This document shows positions 27,883 to 36,893 of a stretch of 64,000 nucleotides of DNA, one piece after another; position 1 is the stretch's first letter, and every line of letters starts with the position of its first letter. The position numbers and the translations under genes were made by a program. The notes below the pieces were generated by a model. It did no database searches and was not told the DNA's origin. It worked only from the letters and a program-made list of their open reading frames with translations. Source of the stretch: Cyclobacterium lianum. Its GTDB lineage: Bacteria > Bacteroidota > Bacteroidia > Cytophagales > Cyclobacteriaceae. The stretch covers positions 1 to 64,000 of the forward strand of contig NZ_FRCY01000013.1 in assembly GCF_900143075.1 (NCBI RefSeq). The letters run 5' to 3'.

Positions 27883-28815
27883 TTACAATTCAAACAAGCT
27901 GATGCTGAAGTAGGATTTGGTATCGGTAAAATGGTGGTCTGACTTAAATCCTGCCTGCATCCTGATCTGATCCAGGTCTTCGAGACTGTATTTTTGGGAG
28001 ACCTCCATGTGTATGGCTTCATTGGCAGAAAAATTAATGATTTGATCGGCTACACTCACCTGCTGCTGAATTTTGCTGATCAGGAAACTTTTCGTAGCTC
28101 CGCTGATGGGATCATAACTGGCATAGTGGTCAAACAGTGCGGTATCAAAATTGCCGGACAATTCCCGGTTGATTCTTTCCAACAGGTTGAGATTAAAACT
28201 TCGGGTAATACCTGCGGGGTCATCATAGGCAGCCAAAATAGTTCTTGGGTGTTTTTTCAGGTCAACTCCCAACATAAAATAATCCCCCTTTCTCATGAAA
28301 TTTTTTACAAAGCGAATAAAATCAAGGGCTTTTTCTCCTTCAAAATTTCCAATATTGCTTCCGAGAAAAAGAATAATTTTCGGGACTTTTCTGGAGGTGA
28401 TTTTTTCCAATGTTTCGAAGTAATCTCCTGCAATGGGTTTGATACAGAGGTCGGGAAGTTTTTGCTGCACGATATTTTTGTTCACCGCAAGGATCTCCGG
28501 AGAAATGTCCAAAGGGATATAGGTGATATTCTTTTTTTTCCGAACGAGGGCTTCCAGAAAAAAGGCTGTTTTACTGCCGTCTCCGGCACCCAGTTCTACG
28601 ATGTCGTAACCCGCTTGTGGGAGTATGCCGATGATGTCCGTTGCCCGGTGTTGTAATATTTCTGTTTCGCATTCAGGCAGGTAATATTCGGGCATGCGCA
28701 TGATCTGCTGGAAAATGGCTGAGCCCCTGTCGTCGTAGAAATATTTGGAATAGAGTTTTTTTGGGCTTAATTGCAAACCCTCGATGATGTCATTTTCAAA
28801 TGTGTTTGTCGTCAT
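27883..28815 (-). CDS. egtD: L-histidine N-alpha-methyltransferase
   Basis: ATG 28815 gives 310 residues. The enzyme trimethylates histidine to hercynine with SAM, the first step of ergothioneine synthesis. Family blocks are the start 'LSPKKLYSKYFYDDRGSAIF', 'MPEYYLPECETEIL', the SAM-binding 'IVELGAGDGSKT', 'FLGSNIGNFEG' and the C-terminal 'EVSQKYSLEDLDQIRMQAGF'. Length matches EgtD. It overlaps the egtB stop by 4 bases, giving a compact two-gene unit. EgtA, EgtC and EgtE are not nearby, so the pathway may use a different thiol donor or unlinked genes. Confidence 0.95.
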   Translation of the reverse strand: MTTNTFENDIIEGLQLSPKKLYSKYFYDDRGSAIFQQIMRMPEYYLPECETEILQHRATDIIGILPQAGYDIVELGAGDGSKTAFFLEALVRKKKNITYIPLDISPEILAVNKNIVQQKLPDLCIKPIAGDYFETLEKITSRKVPKIILFLGSNIGNFEGEKALDFIRFVKNFMRKGDYFMLGVDLKKHPRTILAAYDDPAGITRSFNLNLLERINRELSGNFDTALFDHYASYDPISGATKSFLISKIQQQVSVADQIINFSANEAIHMEVSQKYSLEDLDQIRMQAGFKSDHHFTDTKSYFSISLFEL

Positions 28816-30002
28816 AGCGATTGGGCAAGTCTGATTCCTGAAAAAATCCATCTGGAGGGTGGAGCAAAAAAGTTTCTGTAGCTATTTCTGCTGTGCCCCT
28901 TGGGTGTGGCTGAGGAGGAACCTCTTAAGACATGTTGGTTGACCATAAATTTACCATTGTATTCCCCCAGTGCCCCGGGTGCTTTCTGGAATCCCGGGTA
29001 GGGAAGGTAAGCGCTGCCAGTCCATTCCCATAATTGTCCCCAGGCAAAATGTGGGGACGCAGCTTCCCATTCAAATTCGGTGGGCAGGCGCACACCTTTC
29101 CATTCGGCGAAGGCATAGGCTTCATAAAAACTCAGGTGTTGAACGGGTAGGTTGGGGTCGACGGGTACCAGGCCGTTAAAAGTATACTGTTTCCATTCCC
29201 CAGCCGTGTGATGCCAGTACAGTGGAGCCCTAAGCCGGTGATTTTGCACAAAATCCCAGCCGTCGGCATGCCAGAGGTTGAAATCCCTGTAGGCGCCGGA
29301 GTCAATAAACTCCATATAGGCTCCATTAGTTACCAATTTGTTTGAAATTTGATAAGGTTCTAGAAAAACCCGGTGCTGTCCCCGCTCATTGTCATAACAA
29401 AAGCCCTCTCCGGCAAACCCGATTTCGTAAACACCCTCGTCCATCCCAAGCCACTGTTGCTCCTGGTGTTCGGGCTGCGTAGCGAAGGCATCTCCGTAAG
29501 CAGGGAAGGTAGGTTGATGGCCGAGAATGTATTTGATGTCATAGACCAGCAGTTCCTGGTGTTGCTGCTCATGGTTTATCCCAAGTAAAACGATGTCCAG
29601 CGCTTCCTTAGAGGCCTCTCCGGACATAATAAAGTCCATTACCTTCTCTGTAACATGCGCCCTGTACGCCATTACTTCGCGTACAGGCGGGCGACTCATC
29701 AGGCCCCTGTTGGGGCGGAGCACCCTTTCTCCTGCATTGTTGTAATAGCTGTTGAATAGATAGGCAAAGTCAGGGTCGTACACCCTGTATCCGGTAATAA
29801 ATTTGCTGAGCAGAAATTGCTCAAAGAACCAGGTAGTATGCGCCAGGTGCCATTTTGGCGGCGAGACATCCACGATAGGCTGGGGAACATAGTCTTCCAT
29901 TTCCAGGGGCGCACAAATCTTTTCCGTATGTAGTCTGCAAGCTTTGAATTGGTCTAAAAGTGATGCTAATCCGCTTTGGGGTTGGCTCAATTTCACTGAC
30001 AT
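28812..30002 (-). CDS. egtB: Ergothioneine biosynthesis sulfoxide synthase EgtB
   Basis: A 396-residue non-heme iron enzyme that joins hercynine to a thiol (gamma-Glu-Cys or cysteine) with oxygen. The N-terminal DinB-like domain has the iron-binding histidines in 'HLAHTTWFFEQFLL' and 'LLGINHEQQHQELLVYDIKY'. The C-terminal formylglycine-generating-enzyme-like domain is visible in 'LPTEFEWEAASPHF', 'LWEWTGSAYLPYPGF' and 'VLRGSSSATPKGHSRNSYRN'. An OvoA-type enzyme would be longer and fused to a methyltransferase, so EgtB is preferred. First gene of egtB-egtD. Confidence 0.94.
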   Translation of the reverse strand: MSVKLSQPQSGLASLLDQFKACRLHTEKICAPLEMEDYVPQPIVDVSPPKWHLAHTTWFFEQFLLSKFITGYRVYDPDFAYLFNSYYNNAGERVLRPNRGLMSRPPVREVMAYRAHVTEKVMDFIMSGEASKEALDIVLLGINHEQQHQELLVYDIKYILGHQPTFPAYGDAFATQPEHQEQQWLGMDEGVYEIGFAGEGFCYDNERGQHRVFLEPYQISNKLVTNGAYMEFIDSGAYRDFNLWHADGWDFVQNHRLRAPLYWHHTAGEWKQYTFNGLVPVDPNLPVQHLSFYEAYAFAEWKGVRLPTEFEWEAASPHFAWGQLWEWTGSAYLPYPGFQKAPGALGEYNGKFMVNQHVLRGSSSATPKGHSRNSYRNFFAPPSRWIFSGIRLAQSL

Positions 30003-30118
30003 GCTTTTTTGGTTTTGGTTGGTTTTTCAAAACAAATAAAAAGGACTAAAGTTTTTCTTACTGTAAGGCACAGCAAGATTCGGGCTGATTTGGGCAATAA
30101 TGGAAATTTTAACGGTAA

Positions 30119-30700
30119 TTAATCGTAAAGTTCCACGATCATATCGATTTCCACGGCAATATTATTCGGGAGGGAACTCATGCCAATGGCTGCGCGAGCA
30201 TGTTTGCCCTTGTCTCCAAAAACCTCGACCATCAGGTCCGAAAAACCATTGATGACCTGAGAATGTTGCTTAAAATCCGGGGAAGCGTTTACCATTCCCT
30301 GAGCACGGACGATATTTTTAACCCTGTTTAGATCCCCGATTTCGGCTTTGAGAGAAGATAACAGCGAAATTCCGGTAAACCGGGCTGCTTCTATCCCCTG
30401 TTCGAGCTCCAGCTCTGAGCCGAGCTTGCCGATCACCTGTGTACCATCGGGCCGATCCGGTCCATGGCCTGCCAGGTAGACCATATTTCCAGCCGTTTTA
30501 GCCTTGAGGTAATTGGCAGTGGGCGCATTCGGCTCAATCAAAGTAATACCCAGATCTTTGATCCTTTGTTCTGCATCTATTCCGTCTCCAACGTGGGTAG
30601 TGGTGCTTTCTTGATTTTCCGTGGAAACAGTTGTCTCCTTTTCACCACAGGACAGAAGACAGAAAATGGACAAAATTGAAAGAAAAGTTAGTTTTTTCAT
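30119..30700 (-). CDS. Secreted RidA/YjgF-family lipoprotein
   Basis: ATG 30700 starts a signal peptide with lipobox 'FCLLSC', so the mature protein is a lipoprotein of about 175 residues. The RidA domain has 'NMVYLAGHGPDRPDGTQ', 'SSLKAEIGDLNRVKNIV', 'DFKQHSQVINGFSDLMVEVF' and the key Arg in 'GKHARAAIGMSSLPNNIAV'. RidA enzymes hydrolyse enamine/imine intermediates released by PLP enzymes. Its place as last gene of an operon with a SelA-like PLP enzyme and two amidohydrolases makes that role plausible in the periplasm, although most known RidA proteins are cytoplasmic. It is a close paralog of the protein at 56988-57518. Confidence 0.88.
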   Translation of the reverse strand: MKKLTFLSILSIFCLLSCGEKETTVSTENQESTTTHVGDGIDAEQRIKDLGITLIEPNAPTANYLKAKTAGNMVYLAGHGPDRPDGTQVIGKLGSELELEQGIEAARFTGISLLSSLKAEIGDLNRVKNIVRAQGMVNASPDFKQHSQVINGFSDLMVEVFGDKGKHARAAIGMSSLPNNIAVEIDMIVELYD

Positions 30701-30773
30701 TTGTTTGTTTTTATTGGTGTGATTTAAGTGGTTCCGAAATCCACCCGTGGGTAGAAATAAATTTAGATCTGGT

Positions 30774-32393
30774 TCATGTGGCAAGGGGGGGTCCGGAGGG
30801 AACCATAATCCTTTCCCTTCTGGGGCTGCCATCCGGCCTTTTGGCTGTAAATGAAGCCGTGAGGTACTCTCCCATAAAAACTTCCCCGCTGAGTTGTCCG
30901 CTATTCAGTTTGCCGGTAAACATAAATGTCACAGAATCACCGGGCTTACGAAAATTGCTTCGCATTTTAACGGTATTCCCTTCTATGGTACCGTACAGAT
31001 CCTGGTCAGCAAAATCACTCATATGGGTACCATTCAGCCAATTCCCGTCCTGCTCCAGGAGCCACCTGTGTGTGCTTTCACCACTGAAAAACTCCATTTG
31101 TACCTCCCATTTTCCCGATAAGTCGGCGCCAGGGGCAGCCATGGATGTGTCGGCTGGTTTTCTACTGGCAGAAAGGGTTTTGTAAATTCTATCTGCTACC
31201 ACATCTGCCTCACCAGGCTGCATCTGGTTTGGACTGATGGTGATGGAGGTGAGGCCGTCCTGATTGCGGCTTCCGACGGCGATTCTTGGTGCAGTCCGGC
31301 CAAAGAGTTCTGCCACTTCCTCCCCACTGATATGCAAAATTGCGGGATCCCAAAGGATTTGGAGCATGGGAGCCCGGTTGTTCAGGTCGTAGGGCTGGTT
31401 GATCTGATGGGTCACACCCTTGATTTTCGTTGCCCGGTCAGCGATGCTGTTTAGCCAGTCCATCCAGGTATCCCATTCCTTCTCATGGTCCCTGGTGGTC
31501 CAGGCTTCCACAGCGGCCAGCATGCCCAGCATTTCTTCCTTACCTACCTTGTTGTCTCTTCCGGGTCCATGGTGTGGAGAGCTGGCTTGCCAGGCAGACA
31601 GCATAAGGTCTTTTCTCCCCAAAAGCAGTCCGGCACACTGTGGCCCGCAGATAGCCTTTCCACCGCTGTAAGCGACCATGGTAGCTCCCCTTTCAAAATG
31701 CACACAGGGGATGGTCAGGTTTTCTGCCGCTGCATCCATCAGGATTGGAATTTCCATAGCCCGCGCGATTTTGGCGATGTTTTCCAAAGATAATGGCTGA
31801 CCTGTAGCTGAGCCGCGGCCGGAAATCAGGTAGATCATGGCAGTTTTGGGATTGATCGCCTGTTCCAGTTCCTCCGGGCTGCTTACTTCTACGATGGTCA
31901 CCCCGATATTTCTTACAGCATGGTCGTATACATTTCTGGAATGGCGCGGGATGATCACCTCCGTTTTTTCAAATCCGCTGAGGTCAGGGATCCTGAGCAG
32001 CTTTTCGGGGTTACCACCCGTGACGCAGGCGGCGGTAGCGTGCTTCATGGCGGCAGCACAGCCGGCCGTAATGATGCCAAAATCAGCTTTGGTGATCTCA
32101 GCCAGTCGCTCGCCTATGGCGAAAGCCAGTTCGTCATACTGCACAAAGTTTTTTGCAGCTGCGGCCATCGCCTGATGAACCTCAGGACGCTCAATGGATC
32201 CGCCTATTATCGTGAAGGTCCCCCTGCAATTAATGATAGGTTCGAGACCCAGAGAGCGGTAAATGTTTTCATCCAGGGCAAGGGGACCAGCCGCAGTTCC
32301 ACTTCTTTTACCAGCCATCAGGGGCGACATGCCCATCAGACTGCCTCCCACGGGCAGTACTGCCAGGTTTTTAATCATTTCTCTTCTGTCCAT
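30774..32393 (-). CDS. Exported SelA-like PLP enzyme with C-terminal beta domain
   Basis: A 539-residue member of the SelA-like/class-V-fold PLP family that includes D-glucosaminate-6-phosphate ammonia-lyase. The N-terminus 'MDRREMIKNLAVLPVGGSL' is a twin-arginine-like signal, so the protein is probably exported folded with its cofactor. The PLP lysine is K246 in 'AYSGGKAICGPQ', and the Asp contacting the pyridine nitrogen is D220 in 'PILMDAAAE'. Residues ~424-520 form an extra beta-rich, lipocalin-like domain ('DLSGKWEVQMEFFSGES', 'GQLSGEVFMGEYLTASF') that the paralog at 55706-56929 lacks. It lies 3 bases from the amidohydrolase upstream. An ammonia-lyase-type reaction is inferred; the substrate is unknown. 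Confidence 0.85.
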   Translation of the reverse strand: MDRREMIKNLAVLPVGGSLMGMSPLMAGKRSGTAAGPLALDENIYRSLGLEPIINCRGTFTIIGGSIERPEVHQAMAAAAKNFVQYDELAFAIGERLAEITKADFGIITAGCAAAMKHATAACVTGGNPEKLLRIPDLSGFEKTEVIIPRHSRNVYDHAVRNIGVTIVEVSSPEELEQAINPKTAMIYLISGRGSATGQPLSLENIAKIARAMEIPILMDAAAENLTIPCVHFERGATMVAYSGGKAICGPQCAGLLLGRKDLMLSAWQASSPHHGPGRDNKVGKEEMLGMLAAVEAWTTRDHEKEWDTWMDWLNSIADRATKIKGVTHQINQPYDLNNRAPMLQILWDPAILHISGEEVAELFGRTAPRIAVGSRNQDGLTSITISPNQMQPGEADVVADRIYKTLSASRKPADTSMAAPGADLSGKWEVQMEFFSGESTHRWLLEQDGNWLNGTHMSDFADQDLYGTIEGNTVKMRSNFRKPGDSVTFMFTGKLNSGQLSGEVFMGEYLTASFTAKRPDGSPRRERIMVPSGPPLAT

Positions 32394-32396
32394 AAT

Positions 32397-33620
32397 TCAA
32401 TAGGCATAATTTTTAGCAGCCAAACCATTCAGGTCATAAACGATTTTACCACCTTTCATGGTAAGCTCTGATTCCAATTTATATTTTCCTTCAATTTTAT
32501 TTCCACCGGCGTCTACAAAGCCGAAGTTCCCCTCATGCAATTTAAGAAGTGTAAGGTCTGCCACAGCTCCTTTACTCAGGTGGCCCAGGTCTGTCCGCCT
32601 GATGGCCCGGGCAGCCTGCCAGGAGGCCCTTTCGATCACATCGGGTACCTCCATCCCAATATTAATAAATTTAGACATGACATTCAGCATGTTTTTCATG
32701 CCAGCATTCATGCTAAACCGGTGGAGATCGGTGCCGAAAGTGTGGGGCAAGAGTCCCTGTTGCACGGCAGGGATGGCCTGGCTGAACCAGAATCCTGCTC
32801 CTCCGTGCCCTACGTCGAACAATATACCCCTGTCATAGGCCGAGTGCACGAAACTTCTGACCGTCCCCTGCTCATCTACTACGGGCATGCGCTCGGCAAT
32901 CGCTTCATAGCTGTGGGTAATGATGTCACCAGGTCTCATCCTCTCCAGTTGATCGGAAAGGCTGTATTCGGGCAGGTGGCATTCTACCAAAAGCGGTTTA
33001 TCCGCCATTCCCGAGGCTTTTAGGGCGTTTTCGAATGGAAGCCATTCTGATCCGGTATAGTGGCCGATTTTGATACCGACCAGGACGTCAGGGTACCTTT
33101 GCAGCATGTTGAAAGCCATTTCAGGATCCATGTCCAGCAGATTTTCCTGTTCCGGAGCGCCGCTCATGCCGCTGCCTGCAATGTTCAGGAATGCCAATAT
33201 CCGGGTTTGAGATGCATCGATGACATTTTTTTTAAACAGCTCAAAATTTCTCCATCCGGAGGTTCCCGCGTCTACCATGGTGGTGATTCCGGATCGAAAA
33301 GAGAAATCGTCCGGAGAAACGCTGGAAAATCCATCGGCAAAGGTTTTTGGTTTGCTGCCAACGAAAACATGGGTATGCAGGTCTATCAATCCCGGGCAAA
33401 GAATTAACCCGGTAGCATTGATTACCTTTTTTGTTTCAGCGGAGGGAATTTCCCGGGCAACCCTGGCAATTTTCCCTTGCAGCAGGCCCACATCCATGGT
33501 GTCGCGTATGCCATTTTTTGCATCGATCAGGTAGGCCCCCTTGATCAGGATATCCAATTCCTGGGCAGGCACTTGAAAGTACAGGCTGAATAGGAAAACA
33601 AAGATTGGCCACTTAATCAT
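32397..33620 (-). CDS. Secreted amidohydrolase/deacetylase-family metallohydrolase (B)
   Basis: A 407-residue protein with a signal peptide, belonging to the amidohydrolase/deacetylase family related to dihydroorotase, D-aminoacylase and EF_0837-type proteins. Metal-site residues are HxH in 'PGLIDLHTHVFVGS', a carboxylated-lysine candidate in 'LVGIKIGHYTGSEW', a His in 'DIITHSYEA' and the catalytic Asp in 'TFGTDLHRFSMNAG'. The position after strand 5, usually VHxG, reads 'LLVECHLPEYS', so Glu replaces the His (a His occurs two residues later). It is the second gene of the four-gene operon, 5 bases after amidohydrolase A and 3 bases before the PLP enzyme. Probably periplasmic. Confidence 0.86.
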   Translation of the reverse strand: MIKWPIFVFLFSLYFQVPAQELDILIKGAYLIDAKNGIRDTMDVGLLQGKIARVAREIPSAETKKVINATGLILCPGLIDLHTHVFVGSKPKTFADGFSSVSPDDFSFRSGITTMVDAGTSGWRNFELFKKNVIDASQTRILAFLNIAGSGMSGAPEQENLLDMDPEMAFNMLQRYPDVLVGIKIGHYTGSEWLPFENALKASGMADKPLLVECHLPEYSLSDQLERMRPGDIITHSYEAIAERMPVVDEQGTVRSFVHSAYDRGILFDVGHGGAGFWFSQAIPAVQQGLLPHTFGTDLHRFSMNAGMKNMLNVMSKFINIGMEVPDVIERASWQAARAIRRTDLGHLSKGAVADLTLLKLHEGNFGFVDAGGNKIEGKYKLESELTMKGGKIVYDLNGLAAKNYAY

Positions 33621-33625
33621 GACGG

Positions 33626-34915
33626 TTATTTTATGTTTTCCCCCAGTTCTGATTCCCAGTGCGGAGCACTGAGGCCATTCAGGTCCCAGACAATCCTTCC
33701 TGCGCGTATGGTCATTTCGGTTTCCAGTTTTTTGTCCCCGCTGATTCTTGTCCTGCGGATATCCTGAAAACCAAAATCTCCTTCCCTGAGGCTAAATACA
33801 GCGATGTCTGCCTCTGAACCCGGATCCAGGTGGCCCAGGTCTTCTCTCCTGATTACCTGGGCAGGATTCCAGGTCGCACGGAGAATGACATCCTGCAGAC
33901 TGAGTCCCATATTCATAAACTTGGAAAGGAGGTTGGCCATGTCCTTAAATCCTCCGTTCATGCTGTCTTTATGTAAGTCGGAACTGATTACATCCGGAAG
34001 AAATCCCTGCTGAATGGCGGGGATCGCCTGGCGGAATGAGAATGCACCTCCTCCATGACCCACGTCAAAACGTATTCCTCTTTGCTGTGCCTGAAAAACA
34101 AAAGGTTTGACTTTCAGGTTTTCATCGACGATGGTTTCCCTGTTATTGGGTCCATAGGAAAAAGTATGGGTAAAGATATCTCCGGGTCGGAGATGTTGCA
34201 TGAAAAGCGCTTCTATAGAATTGGGCGGCTGGTGTTCGCCGAAATCTACCATTACAGGTACATTGGCAAGATTTCCCGCTTCTACTGCGAGGTCTACCTG
34301 GGTAAAATCTCCCCAGTAATGGGCAGATTTAATCCCGACCAGAATTTCCGGAAACAGACGGCTGATCATGTGTGAGGTCATCGTAGGATTCATGTCCATC
34401 ACATTCTGCTCTTCAAACCTGCCGTACATACCGGTACCTACGATATTGAGCAATGCCAGTATTCGCGTTTGGGATTTGTCGATGGTTTGTTTTTTAAATT
34501 CCCTGAAATTTCTCCAACCAGAAGAACCTGCATCTACCACTGTGGTAACTCCGGACCTGAAGGTAAATCCATCAGGAGGCAGGCTGGTAAGGCCATTCGC
34601 TATGTAGGACTCTGTGTCGGTGCCGTGAAAGACATGTACGTGCATGTCGAGAAGGCCGGGAGTGACGATATAACCACTCAGATCGATGGTTTTTTTGGCA
34701 TCTGTGGAAGGGATCTCTTTTTCAATTTTTAAGATCAATTTGCCGGAGATGGCAATGTCTGCTATGGCATCAATTTCGTTTTTCGGATCCAGCACCCGGC
34801 CGCCCTTTAGCAGCAGATCAATTTCCTGCGCCGGAGCATGAACGATAACTAGAAAAGTCATCCAAAGCAGTAGCACTTTCAGATTAGGGTAGGGTGGCAG
34901 GGAGGTAAGGTACAT
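33626..34915 (-). CDS. Secreted amidohydrolase/deacetylase-family metallohydrolase (A)
   Basis: A 429-residue paralog of the next gene, with a signal peptide running from residue ~10 to 30. Metal-site motifs are 'LLDMHVHVFHGTDTES', 'LVGIKSAHYWGDF', 'DIFTHTFSYGPNN' and 'VISSDLHKDSMNGG'. At the strand-5 position it reads 'VMVDFGEHQPPNSIEAL', so Asp replaces the usual His. First gene of the operon A-B-PLP-RidA, divergent from an Nramp-like transporter over a 200-bp gap. The reaction is probably hydrolysis of an amide or cyclic amide; the substrate is unknown. Confidence 0.86.
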   Translation of the reverse strand: MYLTSLPPYPNLKVLLLWMTFLVIVHAPAQEIDLLLKGGRVLDPKNEIDAIADIAISGKLILKIEKEIPSTDAKKTIDLSGYIVTPGLLDMHVHVFHGTDTESYIANGLTSLPPDGFTFRSGVTTVVDAGSSGWRNFREFKKQTIDKSQTRILALLNIVGTGMYGRFEEQNVMDMNPTMTSHMISRLFPEILVGIKSAHYWGDFTQVDLAVEAGNLANVPVMVDFGEHQPPNSIEALFMQHLRPGDIFTHTFSYGPNNRETIVDENLKVKPFVFQAQQRGIRFDVGHGGGAFSFRQAIPAIQQGFLPDVISSDLHKDSMNGGFKDMANLLSKFMNMGLSLQDVILRATWNPAQVIRREDLGHLDPGSEADIAVFSLREGDFGFQDIRRTRISGDKKLETEMTIRAGRIVWDLNGLSAPHWESELGENIK

Positions 34916-35115
34916 GGCTCAGCAGATCAATTTTTCAGGGAAATGGAGATAAAGGATGTAGGCAATTCAAATGGAAGTAGTGGAAATATTGTAAAAATAA
35001 ATGTTTTTACAAAGGCATATTTTATAAAAATATCAGCTATCCATATTTTTACTTTTTATTGAGATGGAAAATTTTCAATTTGACGAGCTGAAGCAATAAA
35101 CCTAAAATCTACTTC

Positions 35116-36396
35116 ATGGACACTGGCGAAAATTCGACTAATAAAAACCTGTTTCAGAAAATTTGGCTTTTCATGCTCGGGATAGGTCCGGGGATATTTT
35201 GTATTGGTTATACTATCGGCACGGGCAGCGTTACTTCCATGGCAAAGGCCGGAAGCCAGTTTGGCATGCAGTTGCTGTGGGTGCTGGTCCTGAGTTGCCT
35301 GTTTTCCTGGGTATTGATGGAGGCATATGGCAGGTATGCGGTGATTACCGGACAGACCTCCATATACAGTTTCAGGACAAAACTGAAAGGAGGAAAGGTG
35401 ATCGCTTACCTGGTGGTTGGTGGGATTATTTTGGCGCAGTGGAATTCCTTGTCAGGAATTTTAGGTTTGAGTGCCAACGCCATCTATGAGATGATCATTT
35501 TGTTTTTTCCGGGAGTATCGGGAGATGCTTATTGGCCTGTATTGGGTATTGCGATCGTTTTGATTTTGCTGATGTACTCGCTGCTGTGGGTAGGGCAGTA
35601 TTCTTTTTTTGAAAAGGTTTTGATCGTATTTGTGACGATTATGGGGCTTTCCTTTATCATTTCTATGTTTGTGGTGTTGCCGGATCCTGCCCAGATGGTC
35701 CGCGGGCTGATCCCCTCTATCCCGGAAGTAGCCGGTGGAAAGCTGCTGGTCGCAGCGTTTGTGGGGACTACCATGGCTGCACCGACCTTTGTAGTGCGTC
35801 CCCTGCTCATGAAAGGCAAGGGCTGGGGACCTGCACAGGCGGGAGAGCAATCCCGGGATGCGCTCACCAGCGCGGTTTTGATGTTGGTCATCAACCTGTC
35901 CATTATGGCAGCAGCTACCGGAGCCTTGTATGCAGAGGGGAGAACGATAGAAAAGGTGATGGACATGGTATATACCCTGGAGCCTGTGGCGGGCAAATTT
36001 GCTGTTGCGGTATTCATGACCGGGGCTTTGAGTGCCGGTCTTTCCTCTGTATTTCCTATATTGATGGTGGCGCCGCTGTTGGTGGCGGATTATAAGGAGG
36101 GCCAATTGGATACCAGGTCTGTACGGTTCAGGGTTTTGACTGCTGTTGCCTGTCTGGTAGGTCTCTCGGTGCCGATTCTGGGGGCCAACCCCATTTTTGC
36201 TCAGATTCTCACACAGGTGGCTGCCGTATTTGTGCTGCCGCTTGTCATCGCCTGCATCCTTTACCTGATCAACCAGAAAACGCTGATGGCTGATCACAAA
36301 GCCGGGTTTTGGTTAAATCTCGGATTGGTGGCGGCATTGATTTTCGCCTGTCTGATATCATATACCGGATACCTGGCCTTAATGGAATTGATATAG
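35116..36396 (+). CDS. Nramp-family transporter lacking the metal-binding motifs
   Basis: A 426-residue inner-membrane protein with 11 predicted helices and the Nramp layout. In classic Nramp proteins helix 1 carries DPGN and helix 6 carries an MPH motif that bind the metal. Here helix 1 reads 'GPGIFCIGYTIGTGSVTSMA' (GTGS at the DPGN place) and helix 6 reads 'AFVGTTMAAPTFVVRP' (MAAP at the MPH place). A manganese or iron role is therefore doubtful. It is divergent from the amidohydrolase/PLP/RidA operon, so it may import a product of that pathway. This is inference; the fold and the motif changes are seen directly. Confidence 0.85.
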   Translation: MDTGENSTNKNLFQKIWLFMLGIGPGIFCIGYTIGTGSVTSMAKAGSQFGMQLLWVLVLSCLFSWVLMEAYGRYAVITGQTSIYSFRTKLKGGKVIAYLVVGGIILAQWNSLSGILGLSANAIYEMIILFFPGVSGDAYWPVLGIAIVLILLMYSLLWVGQYSFFEKVLIVFVTIMGLSFIISMFVVLPDPAQMVRGLIPSIPEVAGGKLLVAAFVGTTMAAPTFVVRPLLMKGKGWGPAQAGEQSRDALTSAVLMLVINLSIMAAATGALYAEGRTIEKVMDMVYTLEPVAGKFAVAVFMTGALSAGLSSVFPILMVAPLLVADYKEGQLDTRSVRFRVLTAVACLVGLSVPILGANPIFAQILTQVAAVFVLPLVIACILYLINQKTLMADHKAGFWLNLGLVAALIFACLISYTGYLALMELI

Positions 36397-36412
36397 GGTA
36401 GTTGGAATCGCT

Positions 36413-36893
36413 TCATCTCATCGCTGCGACTTCTGATTCACTTACTGCAGATGCCGAGTTTCCAAATGCCTGTCGGATATAGCTGAGTAAAGGAGCAAGC
36501 TGCGCATCAGTGAGAAAGCTATGGGCTGGCATTATGCTGTCATACCGCTCTCCGTTAGCCAGGATCTCTCCTTCCATACCTTTCTTCCCTGCATTTGGTC
36601 ATCATAGCAGTAGGGCCAGCCGTAGTCATCCCCCTGAGGGCTATATTGCTGTCATGACCTTGACCGTATCTCAATTTTACATAGATATCGCCATTGCTGC
36701 TGACGGCCAGGTGTCGCCCTTTTCCGATGCTGTCTGCTATCGCCAATCCACCAAACCCATCTGGAAACTTCAGGCTACCCTCGTCCGCATCGGACTGAGG
36801 GAACAATGGGGGCGAACTGCATGAAAATAGTATTGAAATAAGGATAAATGGTATTAAAAAATAATTTACGGGTGTCGCTTGATTCTGGATCAT
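36413..36893 (-). pseudogene. Internally deleted copy of the propeller-cytochrome c dehydrogenase gene
   Basis: The N-terminal 90 residues (signal with lipobox 'LFSCSS', 'LKFPDGFGGLAIADSIGKGR', 'SSNGDIYVKLRYG') match the N-terminus of the 59659-61422 protein. In a shifted frame a short piece reads 'DDYGWPYCYDDQMQGRK', matching its middle ('DGGWPYFYYDHMREKK'). The end, in another frame, reads 'YDSIMPAHSFLTDAQLAPLL' and 'SYIRQAFGNSASAVSESEV', matching its cytochrome C-terminus, with a stop at 36413-36415. About 450 residues, including the heme CxxCH, are missing. It sits at the 3' side of the Nramp-like gene, suggesting that the operon partner once stood here too. Confidence 0.88.

Noticed and set aside
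28812-30002. Ovothiol synthase OvoA
   Set aside because: OvoA is longer with a fused methyltransferase; here the methyltransferase is a separate EgtD.
35461-36297. Minus-strand frame of 278 codons
   Set aside because: Antisense to the Nramp-like gene; composition rich in His, Gln and Arg, as for a shadow frame.
35116-36396. Manganese/iron transporter MntH
   Set aside because: Fold fits but the DPGN and MPH metal motifs are absent, so a metal role cannot be claimed.
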